A stretch of DNA of 64,000 nt from Clostridia bacterium (GCA_910576205.1 CAJTHL010000011.1:98403-162402); one strand, 5' to 3'; positions 7,854-17,519 are shown, counted from the stretch's first letter. Notes: generated from the sequence alone by a model not told the origin. Program-made: numbers and translations.

Positions 7854-7882
7854 GCCGCCGGAAAACCTTATTTTTCCCATGT
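7835..7882. repeat. 11-bp inverted repeat upstream of the MCP gene
   Basis: ACATGGGAAAA (7835-7845) and TTTTCCCATGT (7872-7882) are perfect inverted repeats separated by 26 bases. They lie between the minus-strand promoter and the ribosome binding site of the chemotaxis receptor. They could be a protein operator or an RNA hairpin in the receptor leader; there is no T tract next to the stem on the plus strand, so it is not a standard terminator for that direction. Confidence 0.6.
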
Positions 7883-7905
7883 TAACGAAAAGGAGAGATC
7901 AGAAC

Positions 7906-9933
7906 GTGAACGGGAAAAATTCAGCCTCCCGTAACCAGGGAATCAGAAGAAGTCTTGACAGACGGATATTGAGAAGCACAACCCTCAATATTCTGGTATT
8001 GGTAATCGTTTGCTGTGTGATTATGGCGTTTTCCCTGCAATCTCTTGCAAACAGTATTCTGCTTGACAGCCTGCAGCCTATGGCGCGACAGTCGGCGAAA
8101 ACTGTGGAGGCCAATATCCACATGCTGGCAGACCGGATGATGACGATTGCGGGAGATTCCCGTATGAATCCGGATGCCGGAGATGAAGCACAGGGTACAC
8201 AGCTTAATGCTGCATCGCTCCAGGCAAGCCGTCAAGAGGTCCTGACTGAGGCGGCCGAAATCTATGAATTTTACACTATTGCCCTATATGACCTGGACGG
8301 CGGTCTGATTCAGGGGATCAACCACACGCCGGAGAGCCTGGACAGCAGTTTTTTTGCTCTTCTTAAGGAGACGGACAATCTGACTACCTGCTCCTCCACG
8401 ATTTTCCAGGATACGCTTGGTATTACTATGGGCATGCCTGTAAAGGAAAACGGCGAGACCATTCTCTACCTGGTTGGTGTTTACAAATATGACGCGCTGG
8501 ATGATGTGCTGGACAGCATTAATCTGGGCAAGGAAGGTATGGCCTATATGGTCAACCGGGAGGGAATCGTTACCGGGCATCCGGACGAAGCCCTGGCGCG
8601 GGCTGGCACTACGCTGGCACAGCTTAACGGCGGGCAAAAGGATGCTCTTGATCGTGTGACTACAGGGGAAACCGGAGCCACGGAATTTTCCATTGACGGT
8701 GAAGTCATGCTGGTGGCCTTTTCGCCTATCCGTGGTACCCAGTGGTCCCTGGTTATCCAGATTCCCAAGTCGGATTACAACCATTTTATCAACGGAGCCA
8801 TGCTGGTGGCAATACTGTCCACCCTGGCAGTTCTGATTATCTCTATTCTGCTTGTCCTGCGTCTGGCCAGGTCTATTTCCAGGCCGGTCAAAAGCGTTAC
8901 AAGCCGGATGGTGGGCCTCTCAGACGGCGATCTGCATACGGAAGTAGCGCTTGTCCATTCCGGAGATGAGCTGGAGATTATGACCAAGACCCTGGACGAA
9001 ACTGTGGAGAGCGTTAACCGGTACATATCCGATATCCAGCAGGTGCTGACCCAGGTGGCAAAAGGCAATCTTTGCGTCACCTCCCAGGTGGACTACAAAG
9101 GAGATTTTGCCTTAATTAAATCCAGCCTGCGTACCATTATCAAGTCCATGAATGAAACCATTGTAGGCTTTAGCGCCGCAGCCTCCCGCCTTACCGATAT
9201 GTCCGAAGAGCTAAGCGGCCAGTCCGTCCAGCTTCATCAGGCATCTCTGGAACAGAACCAGTCCACGGAAGAACTGGTTCATGAGGTCTCCCGTGTGAAG
9301 GAGCGTCTGGAAAGCGTAACAAAAAGCAGCAGCCAGACACGCGCCAAAACAGAGGAAATTACCCAATGCGTCCAGGAAGCCAACACCCGCATGGATTCCC
9401 TGTCCGGCGCCATGGATAATATCAGCGCAAACGCCCAGGAAATCACAAAGATCGCCAAGGCTATTGAGGATATCGCCTTCCAGACAAGTATTCTGGCTAT
9501 CAATGCCTCCGTAGAGGCAGCCCGGGCTGGAACCGCCGGAAAAGGCTTTGCCGTGGTGGCAAATGAAGTCAAGGAGCTGGCAGCCAAAAGCGCCCAGGCG
9601 GCACAGAGCGCCACAGATATGGTCAGCGGCACAAGAACCATTATCCAGACCGGCGTGGAGCTGACTGCGGAAACCGCCGACTCCCTTCACGCCATTTCCT
9701 CTGTATCCAGTGAGATCAACACAATTTCCGATCACCTGGTGGCAGCGGTACAGGGACAGGAGAGTGCTCTGGTCATAATGGAAGAGCGGATTGAAACCAT
9801 TTCCGCCATTGCCGACCGGAACCTGCAAAATGCCAGCGGGACAGAACAGTCCAGCGGTCTGCTGGCAAGGGAAGCCGAAGCTCTCCAGGCCCAGGTGAAA
9901 AAATTTATTTTGAAGGAGGGACGTGACGCATGA
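7906..9933 (+). CDS. Methyl-accepting chemotaxis protein (Cache-HAMP-MCP)
   Basis: The 675-residue transducer has a first membrane span at about residues 27-46, a 240-residue extracytoplasmic sensor that fits a Cache-type domain, a second span at about 294-318, a HAMP domain (320-370), and a long cytoplasmic coiled-coil. The signalling tip is unmistakable around residues 518-555 ([18 protein letters not shown] and [14 protein letters not shown]). It would relay ligand binding to CheW/CheA, not encoded here. There is no C-terminal CheR/CheB pentapeptide. An ATG frame opens earlier at 7837 but lacks a ribosome binding site; AAAAGGAGAG sits eight bases before the GTG at 7906, which I take as start. 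The stop overlaps the start of the FMN-binding lipoprotein, suggesting a functional pair. Confidence 0.93.
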   Translation: MNGKNSASRNQGIRRSLDRRILRSTTLNILVLVIVCCVIMAFSLQSLANSILLDSLQPMARQSAKTVEANIHMLADRMMTIAGDSRMNPDAGDEAQGTQLNAASLQASRQEVLTEAAEIYEFYTIALYDLDGGLIQGINHTPESLDSSFFALLKETDNLTTCSSTIFQDTLGITMGMPVKENGETILYLVGVYKYDALDDVLDSINLGKEGMAYMVNREGIVTGHPDEALARAGTTLAQLNGGQKDALDRVTTGETGATEFSIDGEVMLVAFSPIRGTQWSLVIQIPKSDYNHFINGAMLVAILSTLAVLIISILLVLRLARSISRPVKSVTSRMVGLSDGDLHTEVALVHSGDELEIMTKTLDETVESVNRYISDIQQVLTQVAKGNLCVTSQVDYKGDFALIKSSLRTIIKSMNETIVGFSAAASRLTDMSEELSGQSVQLHQASLEQNQSTEELVHEVSRVKERLESVTKSSSQTRAKTEEITQCVQEANTRMDSLSGAMDNISANAQEITKIAKAIEDIAFQTSILAINASVEAARAGTAGKGFAVVANEVKELAAKSAQAAQSATDMVSGTRTIIQTGVELTAETADSLHAISSVSSEINTISDHLVAAVQGQESALVIMEERIETISAIADRNLQNASGTEQSSGLLAREAEALQAQVKKFILKEGRDA

Positions 9934-10370
9934 AACGGATATTAAGCCTGGTCCTGCTTCTGTTAATGCTTGTTTCGCTGACAGCCTGCGGCAATAAAAC
10001 AGAGTTAAAGGATGGATATTATACAGCCCAGGCCGCTGAATTTAGTCACGGCTGGAAGGAATATATTACGATTTTAGTCAAAGGCGGAAGCATAGTCTCT
10101 GTAGAGTACAATGCCGAAAACGCCAGCGGTTTTATCAAGAGCTGGGATAATGCCTACATGCAGAATATGCTCCACTCCAACGGCACTTATCCCAATGAGT
10201 ATACCCGCTACTACGCCGGACAACTCCTGGAAGGGCAGGGTAATAAGGACATTGATGCCCTTACGGGCGCCACTTCCTCCTATAGCTCTTTTCAGAAGCT
10301 GGCAGAGGCTGTGCTGGAACAGGCCCAGAAAGGGGATTCCAGTATTGTAATTGTGGACACGGAAAAATAA
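9930..10370 (+). CDS. FMN-binding-domain lipoprotein
   Basis: The 146-residue product has a lipoprotein signal peptide (Lys-Arg, hydrophobic core, lipobox LTAC) and a single FMN-binding domain like that of NqrC/RnfG. The motif DALTGATSS near residue 110 fits the site where an FMN transferase attaches flavin to a threonine. It should be anchored on the outside of the membrane and carry covalent or tightly bound FMN. Its ATG overlaps the stop of the chemotaxis receptor gene by 4 bp, with an AAGGAGG ribosome binding site inside that gene, so translation is coupled. No flavin transferase (ApbE) or electron-transport partner is in the window. Domain call is secure, physiological role open. Confidence 0.9.
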   Translation: MKRILSLVLLLLMLVSLTACGNKTELKDGYYTAQAAEFSHGWKEYITILVKGGSIVSVEYNAENASGFIKSWDNAYMQNMLHSNGTYPNEYTRYYAGQLLEGQGNKDIDALTGATSSYSSFQKLAEAVLEQAQKGDSSIVIVDTEK

Positions 10371-10384
10371 ACAGAAGCCATGTA

Positions 10385-10448
10385 AGACAGCCGTCAGATT
10401 TTCAAAGCTTAGGGCAGAGAAAATGTGACGGCTGTCTCTCTTTTATTT
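10385..10448 (+). terminator. Intrinsic terminator of the MCP-lipoprotein operon
   Basis: A perfect 12-bp stem, AGACAGCCGTCA (10385-10396) with TGACGGCTGTCT (10426-10437), is followed by a C/T stretch ending in TTTTATTTTTT. It lies 15 bases after the lipoprotein stop. The same hairpin faces the 3' end of the convergent YjbR gene but has no T tract on that strand. Confidence 0.85.
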
Positions 10449-10775
10449 TTTACTGCAAAGATCATAGCTTTCCGCAATCATCCGCTTTATTTCTTTGGAA
10501 GGAATCGTTCCGTCCAGTATGATGGAATTCCAGTGGGTCTTGTTCATATGGTACCCTGGCACCACGGAGGTATAGGCCTCCCGCCAGAATTCCCGCCACT
10601 GGGGGTCACATTTCACATTGACCCAGATATGCTCCTCCCGCTCATAAATCCAGGCAAATATCCGCTGACTGGCGCGGATACGCATACACGTCCAGGCGGG
10701 GTCATGAAAGGGATAGTCCTCAAACACATCTGGAAATGTGAGACAGTACCGGATAGCCTCTTTTCTGGTTTTCAT
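10443..10775 (-). CDS. MmcQ/YjbR family protein
   Basis: The 110-residue protein belongs to the MmcQ/YjbR family, small cytosolic proteins with a fold like a double-stranded-DNA-binding CyaY domain and no firm function. Signature parts are the N-terminal RKEAIRYCLTFPDVFEDYPF, the conserved WVNVKCDP-W-REF strand, and PGYHMNKTHWNSIILDG near the C-terminus. The open frame continues upstream into the ketopantoate reductase gene, but the ATG at 10775 overlaps that gene's TGA (ATGA), which fits translational coupling and the family's normal length, so I start there. Confidence 0.85.
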   Translation of the reverse strand: MKTRKEAIRYCLTFPDVFEDYPFHDPAWTCMRIRASQRIFAWIYEREEHIWVNVKCDPQWREFWREAYTSVVPGYHMNKTHWNSIILDGTIPSKEIKRMIAESYDLCSKK

Positions 10776-11701
10776 ACGCCAAACCCCCGCCTTTTCAGCT
10801 CCGCAGCCACCTTTTTGTACATGGGAAGTTCTACGCCGTACCGCTCTCCCATACACACCACCTCAAATATAAGCCCGTCCATCTCGGACATTTTCCCCTT
10901 CTCCACGTCCCTCTGCATGGAGGTGGAGGCCTCTGGAGCCAGGTCGTCCAGGATTTTCAGATTTGTACTTACCACGTCCACCTCAAAGTGAAGTCCCATG
11001 GCATTTGCCAGGGTATCAATCTCCCCCACCAGAGCGGCAAACAGATCCCGAATTTCCCCGGGCTTTTGCATTTTTCCGGCATTTACCCCGTAATACTGCC
11101 CACAGGCCGCCGCCGGGGACACATAGGAAAATTTTTGCAGGGCGTCCCGCTGGATATTCTCCGAGAGTATGCCCTCAATGCCGCTGTCATCCAGGTCTCT
11201 TTTTATGTCCGCCAGAACGGGACGGTATTCCCTGGGACATCGCACCCCATACACCACCCGGAAGATATCTCCTTTCTGCCACAGATACCCGGGCTTTCTG
11301 ATCTCCGCCGCTATGTAAATACAGCCATCTGTTACCAGAAGTCCGGGAAGCTCTTTTTGCAGATGTCCTCCTGTTCCATAAATATTTAAAATGGGAATTA
11401 CCACCGTATCCGGCTTTGCCACCCTGCGGATAAAGGGTACGGTGTCCTCCAGGGAGTACCCCTTTACACAGACAAAAACCACGTCCGGGTTTTCCCCGTA
11501 ATGCTCCATATCGCAGGCCTTCACGGGCTTTACCGTGTAATTTCCCTTTTTTGTGGTCTCCATGCGAAGGCCATCCGCCTGCATGGCCTCCAGATGAGCC
11601 CCCCGCGCTATGAGCGTCACATCCTTTCCTGCCTCCGTCATATAGGCTCCTATACAGCCGCCTGTGCCTCCTGCGCCGATTACCAGATATTTCATTTCCA
11701 T
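10772..11701 (-). CDS. Ketopantoate reductase family oxidoreductase
   Basis: The 309-residue protein has an N-terminal NADP-binding Rossmann fold (LVIGAGGTGGCIGAYM) and the ApbA/PanE C-terminal helical domain. Family members reduce 2-dehydropantoate to pantoate in coenzyme A synthesis, but many paralogues act on other 2-keto acids. The glycine loop reads GAGGTGG rather than the common GAGAxG, and I do not see a pan gene cluster nearby, so panE is only one option. ATG codons lie at 11701 and 11695; AAAGGGG upstream suits either. The stop overlaps the YjbR start by 4 bp. Confidence 0.8.
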   Translation of the reverse strand: MEMKYLVIGAGGTGGCIGAYMTEAGKDVTLIARGAHLEAMQADGLRMETTKKGNYTVKPVKACDMEHYGENPDVVFVCVKGYSLEDTVPFIRRVAKPDTVVIPILNIYGTGGHLQKELPGLLVTDGCIYIAAEIRKPGYLWQKGDIFRVVYGVRCPREYRPVLADIKRDLDDSGIEGILSENIQRDALQKFSYVSPAAACGQYYGVNAGKMQKPGEIRDLFAALVGEIDTLANAMGLHFEVDVVSTNLKILDDLAPEASTSMQRDVEKGKMSEMDGLIFEVVCMGERYGVELPMYKKVAAELKRRGFGV

Positions 11702-11785
11702 GTTCCCCTTTCCGTTTCTCTATCAGAATCTATGCAAAGCTCTTTTTGTTTTGTCACGAATAGCGCGACGTCTGTTCCTTAAGTC

Positions 11786-14557
11786 TTACCGTTCTCCCCG
11801 GATTTCCACCCGGCTTCCTCCCGTGCGGTCCTTCCTTACCACAATCTGGCGGTCAATTTTTTCCTTCAGCTCACCTACATGGGAGATAATTCCCACCAGA
11901 CGACGCCCCTCTGTCAGACCTGCTAGCGCTTTTACTGCCTGCTGCAGGGATTCCTCATCCAGGGAACCGAAACCCTCGTCCACAAACATAGTGTCCAGGC
12001 GAATGCCTCCGGCCATGGACTGGATTTCATCAGACAGTCCCAGCGCCAGGGAAAGGGCCGCCTTGAAGGACTCCCCGCCGGAGAGGGTTTTTACACTGCG
12101 CCAGGTACCGTTGTAATGGTCGATTACATCCAGCTCCAGGCCGCTCTGGTGTCTGTTGTCGTCTGCTTCCCGGCGGCGTCTCAGCTCATACTGGCCGCCG
12201 GACATCACCATAAACCGCAGGTTGGCCCGGTCAATAATCCGCTCAAAGTATTTCATCTGGATATATGTTTCCAGCTTAATTCTTTCCTTCCCGGTAATAT
12301 TTCCGCTGGCTGTATTGTACAATGCATTTACCCGGCTCCATTGTTTCTCTGTGTCTACAAGAAGGTCTGCCTGCTCCCTGATTTTGCTTAAAGCCATGGA
12401 ATTGATCTCCATGCGGGATCTTACCTTGTTAAGCTCCTCCCGAAGCAGCCCACACTGCCCCCTTAAGGCGTCCCTCTCCCGGGTTTTCTCTTCCATATCC
12501 AGTGAGGGCGCGTCTTTTATCTGCTCCTCAAGGGATGCAATCCTTCCCTTGATACCGTTCATCTCGTCATTTCCGGCAAGATAGGCTTTTTTTGCCTCCT
12601 CATATGCCTTCTGAAGGGCCTCTGTCCTGGCAGTCAGCGCAATAAGGGCTTCCTCCGCCTGCTCCCTGTTTTCCAGGTCCAGTTCTTTTTCCTGCTTTTC
12701 TATATCTGCCCGGAGATACTCTCTCTCCCTCTCCTTCAAGATAAGTTCTTTTTCTTTGTCAGCAATGTTTTGTTGCATTTTGTCAATTTTCTTTTCCTTT
12801 TGGGGAAGCTCCCTGTCAATTTCCCGTTTCCTTTCCAGGCGCTGTTTCTCTGCCTGTATCTGTCCCTCCAGCTCTGTTAACCGCGCGCTTATCTCCCCAA
12901 GCTTTTGCTTCACCCTTTCCCGGGCGTTCTCAAGGGAAATGCCGCTTACCGGCTCCCCAAGGCTTTGTTCAATTTCCCTTCCCTTTGCCTCCGCCTGTCC
13001 TCCTGCCCTCCCGGCGGAGGCGCTTTTCTCCGAGGCCTCCTTCTGGGCCTTTTCACTGGCTTTTCTGGCTTTTTCCAATTCTCCCCCAGTTGGAAGCCCA
13101 GTGGATTCCCCTGCTGGGGACGGATGCTCTCTGGAACCGCAAACCGGACAGGGCTCGTTTTCCAAAAGCTCCTTAGCCAGGACGCCTGCCTGGCCGTCAA
13201 GGAATATCCGGTTCTTTGCCGTGTATTGCGCCGTAAGCTTTTCCGCTCTGGCGGAAAGCAGGCGGTATTCCTCCTGTTCCCTCCTGTATTCTTCCAGAAG
13301 ACACTCATAAATTCCCAGATCCTCCCAGATCTTGTGGTATCGGTCTGCCTTCCCCTCCCAGTTTTTTTTCTCCCCGGCCAGACGTTCCAGACAGATTTCC
13401 ACGGATTCCAGTTGCCGGCTTTCTTTTTCCAGGGCGTCAAGCTCTTCCTTTGCGGTTTCCAGAGCTTCCCTCTGGGTTTTGCCCTCGCTTCGCAGATTTT
13501 CCAGCTCTTTCTCCTCCCCAAGGAGCCTTTTTTTCAAGGTTTCCAGCTCCCCATACCGGGAAAGCTGTCTATTAAGAAGGGCCGCCCTGGCCTTAAGGCC
13601 CTCAAGCTCTGGCCGCCTCTCCTTTTCCGCCTCATAGGCCTCCTTCTGCTTTAGGAGAACCGCTTCCCTTTCTCTTCGTGCTTCTCTGGCTTCCAGGAGC
13701 GAAGCCCTGGCCTTTTCTATTCCGGCCGCCTTTCCAAGGAGCTCATTAAGCCGTTCCGCCTCCTCCTCCAGATTTTTGATCTTCTGAAAAAGCTTTTCCG
13801 CCTCCTCCTTGTCCTGCCGCCCGGTTTTTTCTAAAAGGGCCATGACATCCCCTGTTAAGAGCTCTCCCTTCCATGCCCTGGAAAACGCTTTGTAAAAGGG
13901 CGATTCCTCCTCACACCGGACGCCAGCTATATACTGCCTCACGCTTTGTCCAAGCCTGTCCCACTCCTTTGCCAGAGCCGCGGCTTCCTGCCTTAGGCAG
14001 TCCTGGAGCTCCCGGAAGGGCCCGGTCTTAAAGATCTTACGGAAAATATTTATCTTCTCTTCCGTGGACGCAAATAAGAGCCGCAGGAAATCTCCCTGGG
14101 CAATCATGGCAATCTGGGCAAACTGTTCCCGGTCAATGCCCAGAATTTCTTTTATGGCGGCGTTTACCTCCCGCACCTTGGTAACCCTTCTCCCGTCCGG
14201 AAATTGAAGCTCCGCCTCCGCCCGCTGCAGCGTCATGCCGCCTCCCCGCCTGGCCGGACGCTCAAACTCCGGGTTTCTCTTTACCGTATAACGCTTTTCC
14301 CCATAGGCAAAGGTAAGCTCCACCTCCGTAGGCGTATCCGGCAACGCGTATTTGGAGCGCAGCATTACCGGCTCCCGGTCTTTCCCGCTGGCCTCCCCGT
14401 AGAGGGCAAAGGTAATGGCGTCAAATAATGTGGTTTTTCCCGCTCCTGTATCTCCCGTAATAAGATACAGGCCGCTCTCCCCCAGCCTGTCCATTTCCAG
14501 TACGGTTTTTCCCGCATAAGGTCCGAAGGCAGACATGGTTAATGTTACCGGCCTCAT
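11786..14557 (-). CDS. sbcC: SbcC, ATPase subunit of the SbcCD nuclease
   Basis: The 923-residue protein is a Rad50-type SMC-like ATPase that with SbcD cuts DNA hairpins and processes blocked DNA ends. The N-terminal half-domain has Walker A (GDTGAGKTT, about residue 36), two long coiled-coil arms rich in Glu, Lys and Arg flank a zinc hook (PCPVCGSREH, about residue 470), and the C-terminal half carries the ABC signature (TLSGGESF) and Walker B (MFVDEGFGSLDE, about residue 860). The frame opens at 14572, but the ATG at 14557 has GGGAGG upstream and overlaps the sbcD stop (ATGA), so I start there. The order mgtC-sbcD-sbcC with tight spacing indicates one operon. Confidence 0.95.
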   Translation of the reverse strand: MRPVTLTMSAFGPYAGKTVLEMDRLGESGLYLITGDTGAGKTTLFDAITFALYGEASGKDREPVMLRSKYALPDTPTEVELTFAYGEKRYTVKRNPEFERPARRGGGMTLQRAEAELQFPDGRRVTKVREVNAAIKEILGIDREQFAQIAMIAQGDFLRLLFASTEEKINIFRKIFKTGPFRELQDCLRQEAAALAKEWDRLGQSVRQYIAGVRCEEESPFYKAFSRAWKGELLTGDVMALLEKTGRQDKEEAEKLFQKIKNLEEEAERLNELLGKAAGIEKARASLLEAREARREREAVLLKQKEAYEAEKERRPELEGLKARAALLNRQLSRYGELETLKKRLLGEEKELENLRSEGKTQREALETAKEELDALEKESRQLESVEICLERLAGEKKNWEGKADRYHKIWEDLGIYECLLEEYRREQEEYRLLSARAEKLTAQYTAKNRIFLDGQAGVLAKELLENEPCPVCGSREHPSPAGESTGLPTGGELEKARKASEKAQKEASEKSASAGRAGGQAEAKGREIEQSLGEPVSGISLENARERVKQKLGEISARLTELEGQIQAEKQRLERKREIDRELPQKEKKIDKMQQNIADKEKELILKEREREYLRADIEKQEKELDLENREQAEEALIALTARTEALQKAYEEAKKAYLAGNDEMNGIKGRIASLEEQIKDAPSLDMEEKTRERDALRGQCGLLREELNKVRSRMEINSMALSKIREQADLLVDTEKQWSRVNALYNTASGNITGKERIKLETYIQMKYFERIIDRANLRFMVMSGGQYELRRRREADDNRHQSGLELDVIDHYNGTWRSVKTLSGGESFKAALSLALGLSDEIQSMAGGIRLDTMFVDEGFGSLDEESLQQAVKALAGLTEGRRLVGIISHVGELKEKIDRQIVVRKDRTGGSRVEIRGER

Positions 14558-15690
14558 TTTTCTTCCTCCCATATCCTATGGATGAGCGCTTCCACAAGTT
14601 TCTGCTGTTCCTCATCCATGGGCTGGTTATTCTGCTGTTCATAAAACTCTGCAAAGAGCTCCAGAGGCGTTTTTTTCTCCTCTTTCTCCGCCCCGGTAAT
14701 CCTGACCTGGGAGCGTGTGCGTTTATTATCATAATCGAGCTTCAGAAGATTTGGGTAAATGACCTTAAGCTTCCCCACAGCGTCCGGGATATCCTCCTCG
14801 TCTGTAAGCGTAATATGAAGATAATCCTCTATGGCGCTGCCCTCATAATAATTCCTGGCCGTCAGTTCCATATAATCACCCTTGATTTCCCGCAGGTCAT
14901 GTCTGGGTATAAGAGGTATTTTCCATATTTTTACATTTTCCTTTTCCAGAAGCTCCACCATTGTCACGGATTTCTCATGCCCCGCCTCAGAAAAAGAATA
15001 TTTAAGGGGCGTTCCGCAGTACCGCAGCGTTTCCCTCCCTATATGCTGGGGGTTGTGGATATGGCCCAGGGCCACATAGTCAAACTTACGGAAAACACAG
15101 GCATCCACGTTTTCCGAGCCTCCCACATACAGCTCCTCTGACTCTGCCCGCAGGGAACCCGTCACAAACTGATGGGCCAGCAGAATATTTCTGTCCTCCT
15201 TGTGAAGGGGTAGCCCGGCAAGGGCAACTGCCAGGGCATCCGTGTAGTTTTCCATTTCCTCATGGGGATAGAATCTGCGGACATGGGAGGGCTTTAAAAA
15301 GGGGAGCATATGCACATACAGGGCCCCGTAAGAATCCTCCATAGTCACAGTCGAAATCCTGCCGTTATAGACGGGGGCCAGGTGGACGCCGCTTCCCTTC
15401 ATCAAGCGCCCCCCAAAGGCGAGACGCTCCGGGGAGTCGTGGTTTCCGCTAATCACAAAAATCTGGCTGCATATTCCGGAAAGCTTAAAAAGAAAGCTGT
15501 CAAAGAGCTGTACCGCCTCGGTTCCGGGAACGGATTTGTCATAGATATCCCCTGCTAAGAGAACGCCGTCTGGTTTTTCCGCTTCCGCGATGCCAATGAT
15601 TTCACCAAGGATATATTCCTGATCCTCCATCAGGGAGCACCCGTTTAACCGTTTGCCCAGGTGAAGGTCTGAGAGATGCATAAACTTCAT
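14554..15690 (-). CDS. sbcD: SbcD, Mre11-type nuclease subunit
   Basis: The 378-residue protein is a calcineurin-like phosphoesterase that forms the SbcCD exo/endonuclease. All metal-binding motifs are visible in order: HLSDLHLGK at the N-terminus, GDIYDK, GNHDSPERL, the HQF stretch, and GHIHNPQ. The open frame extends to 15795, but that section overlaps the mgtC gene; TAGGAG lies eight bases before the ATG at 15690, which gives the normal N-terminus. The stop overlaps the sbcC start by 4 bp, so the two subunits are translationally coupled. Confidence 0.95.
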   Translation of the reverse strand: MKFMHLSDLHLGKRLNGCSLMEDQEYILGEIIGIAEAEKPDGVLLAGDIYDKSVPGTEAVQLFDSFLFKLSGICSQIFVISGNHDSPERLAFGGRLMKGSGVHLAPVYNGRISTVTMEDSYGALYVHMLPFLKPSHVRRFYPHEEMENYTDALAVALAGLPLHKEDRNILLAHQFVTGSLRAESEELYVGGSENVDACVFRKFDYVALGHIHNPQHIGRETLRYCGTPLKYSFSEAGHEKSVTMVELLEKENVKIWKIPLIPRHDLREIKGDYMELTARNYYEGSAIEDYLHITLTDEEDIPDAVGKLKVIYPNLLKLDYDNKRTRSQVRITGAEKEEKKTPLELFAEFYEQQNNQPMDEEQQKLVEALIHRIWEEEK

Positions 15691-15703
15691 AGAAAATACG
15701 CTC

Positions 15704-16411
15704 CTAAATTTCCTCCAGATATCGTATCCTGTCCATTTTCCGGATGTCCTCCAACACCGGCTTATGTACCCTGCGCTTTCCAAAATCCAGCTCAATCACC
15801 GCGCAGGTATCGCTCTTATACCATTTATTCTCGTCCTTCCTGGTCACATTTAGGATGCGGATGCCGTTGTTGTCAAAATAATCCACCAGGACAAGCATAC
15901 ACTCCTCTGTGACTGTCTCCACATAAAGATTCATAAACCTGGAATTTGCCATGATCCTTCTGTCGATCATCCAATACAGGGTAGAAGAGGTAAAGACTGC
16001 AAGAACGCTGATAATTCCGCCAAAATAAAATCCGGCTCCGATAGCAATACCTATAGCTGCCGTCACCCACAAGGTGGCTGCTGTGGTCAGTCCTTTTATA
16101 TGATTATGGCTTGTCACCATAATGGTTCCCGCGCCAAGAAATCCGATGCCGCTGATTACCTGGGCCGCCATTCTCGTGGCGTCCCCGGTTCCGTGGGCAA
16201 AATTCATGAAAATATACTCGTTTGTAATCATAGCCAGGGCGGCTCCCACACATACCAGGGAAAATGTCCGCAGGCCCGCAGGCCGTCCTTTCATCTTCCT
16301 CTCAATTCCAATCAGTCCTCCGCAGATAGACGCCAAAGCCAGCTTCAGCAAGGTTGTCCATTGAAATTCAGACAGTCCCAGAAAGCCTGCTGCCAAAATA
16401 AGTTGATGCAT
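15704..16411 (-). CDS. MgtC/SapB family membrane protein
   Basis: The 235-residue protein has four to five N-terminal membrane spans with the family signature GGLIGIERKMKGRPAGLRT near residue 30 and GIGFLGAGTIM in a later helix, then a soluble C-terminal domain of about 80 residues resembling the ACT-like domain of longer MgtC proteins. MgtC proteins are linked to growth at low magnesium and modulation of ATP synthase or transporters; they are not proven Mg2+ carriers. The frame opens at a GTG five codons earlier, but GGAGGAGGG sits just before the ATG at 16411. It lies 13 bp upstream of sbcD on the same strand and may be transcribed with it, an association without an obvious functional reason. 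Confidence 0.88.
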   Translation of the reverse strand: MHQLILAAGFLGLSEFQWTTLLKLALASICGGLIGIERKMKGRPAGLRTFSLVCVGAALAMITNEYIFMNFAHGTGDATRMAAQVISGIGFLGAGTIMVTSHNHIKGLTTAATLWVTAAIGIAIGAGFYFGGIISVLAVFTSSTLYWMIDRRIMANSRFMNLYVETVTEECMLVLVDYFDNNGIRILNVTRKDENKWYKSDTCAVIELDFGKRRVHKPVLEDIRKMDRIRYLEEI

Positions 16412-16580
16412 AAATCCCTCCTCCACCGGTTATTCTGCTTTTTTATCATAACATTTCTTAGTAGAAAAAGAAATAGAAAGAACAGAAAAAGAACCCGGCA
16501 TCCGGCATCCGGGAAATCCATGTGTATTCCCGGGCGCCTTCTGCCAGGCCCCTTTTATAAAATCTGCTTATTCTGTTTTT

Positions 16581-17519
16581 TTACAGCCAGCTCTTTATCT
16601 GCTCATAAACCCCTTTGCCGTCCAGCTTATATTTCTCCAGAAGCTTTCCTGCGGGGCCGGATTCTCCAAAGGTATCCTGAACGCCGACTTTCAGCACAGG
16701 CGTGGGGGCCTTTGCGCTCAAAGCGTCGCAGACCGCGCTGCCAAGGCCGCCGATTACGGAGTGCTCTTCCACGGTGACAACCTTTCCGGTTTCCCTGGCT
16801 GCCGCTACAATCAGTTCCTCATCCAGAGGTTTAATGGTATGGATATTGATAACCTTTGCGGAAACGCCGTCCGCCGCCAGAAGCTCTGCCGCCTCCATGG
16901 CGCTGCTCACGCAGAGCCCGGTAGCCACAATGGTTACATCCTTGCCCTCTCTTAAAGTTACTCCCTTTCCCATCTCAAATTTGTAGGTAGCCTCGTCATT
17001 GATTACGGGAACAGCCAGACGTCCAAACCGCAGATAAACAGGGCCTTCATATTCTGCCGCAGCTCTCACAGCCGCCTTTGCCTCCACATCGTCGCTAGGG
17101 TTGATTACAACCATGCCGGGGATTGTGCGCATAAGGGCAATGTCTTCATTACACTGATGGGTAGCTCCGTCCTCGCCTACGGAAATACCTGCATGGGTGG
17201 CCCCGATTTTTACATTTAAGTGGGGATATCCCACGGAATTGCGGATCTGCTCAAAAGCCCGCCCTGCCGTAAACATGGCAAAGGAGCTGACAAAGGGAAT
17301 CTTGCCGCAGGCTGCCGCTCCCGCAGCGATGCTGACCATGTTTCCCTCCGCGATGCCGCAGTCAAAGAAACGGTCCGGATACTCTTTCTTAAACACGCCT
17401 GTCTTTGTAGCTCCGGCCAGGTCCGCGTCAAATACGATTACATCGGGATTGGAAGCGCCCAATTCCTTCAAAGCCTCTCCATAGCTATCTCTTGTTGCAA
17501 CCTTCTTTACATCTGACAT
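16581..17519 (-). CDS. Transketolase, C-terminal subunit
   Basis: The 312-residue protein corresponds to the pyrimidine-binding and C-terminal domains of transketolase. Landmarks are FDADLAGATKT, FDCGIAEGNMVSIAAG with the catalytic-site glutamate that activates thiamine diphosphate, GATHAGISVGEDGATHQ, and the C-terminal VVTVEEHSVIGGLGSAV. With the preceding gene it forms a two-subunit transketolase of the non-oxidative pentose phosphate pathway. The start overlaps the N-terminal subunit gene by 13 bp, so they are coupled. The same split architecture is common in Clostridia and Archaea. A 1-deoxyxylulose-5-phosphate synthase is excluded by the size and the pattern of the N-terminal half. Confidence 0.93.
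   Translation of the reverse strand: MSDVKKVATRDSYGEALKELGASNPDVIVFDADLAGATKTGVFKKEYPDRFFDCGIAEGNMVSIAAGAAACGKIPFVSSFAMFTAGRAFEQIRNSVGYPHLNVKIGATHAGISVGEDGATHQCNEDIALMRTIPGMVVINPSDDVEAKAAVRAAAEYEGPVYLRFGRLAVPVINDEATYKFEMGKGVTLREGKDVTIVATGLCVSSAMEAAELLAADGVSAKVINIHTIKPLDEELIVAAARETGKVVTVEEHSVIGGLGSAVCDALSAKAPTPVLKVGVQDTFGESGPAGKLLEKYKLDGKGVYEQIKSWL

Noticed and set aside
7644..7880. 78-residue minus-strand frame ending in TRTCDPLHVKQMLSQLSYVS
   Set aside because: It is the antisense translation of the tRNA-Val gene, a well-known source of false protein annotations; no ribosome binding site or independent support.
12905..13654. 249-residue plus-strand open frame inside sbcC
   Set aside because: Opposite strand of the SbcC coiled-coil; the Phe/Leu-rich translation is the antisense of Glu/Lys-rich codons.
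16509..16533. 7-bp hairpin (CCGGGAA with TTCCCGG) downstream of the transketolase genes
   Set aside because: No T tract directly follows the stem on the minus strand, so it is not a convincing terminator; it might still contribute to one.
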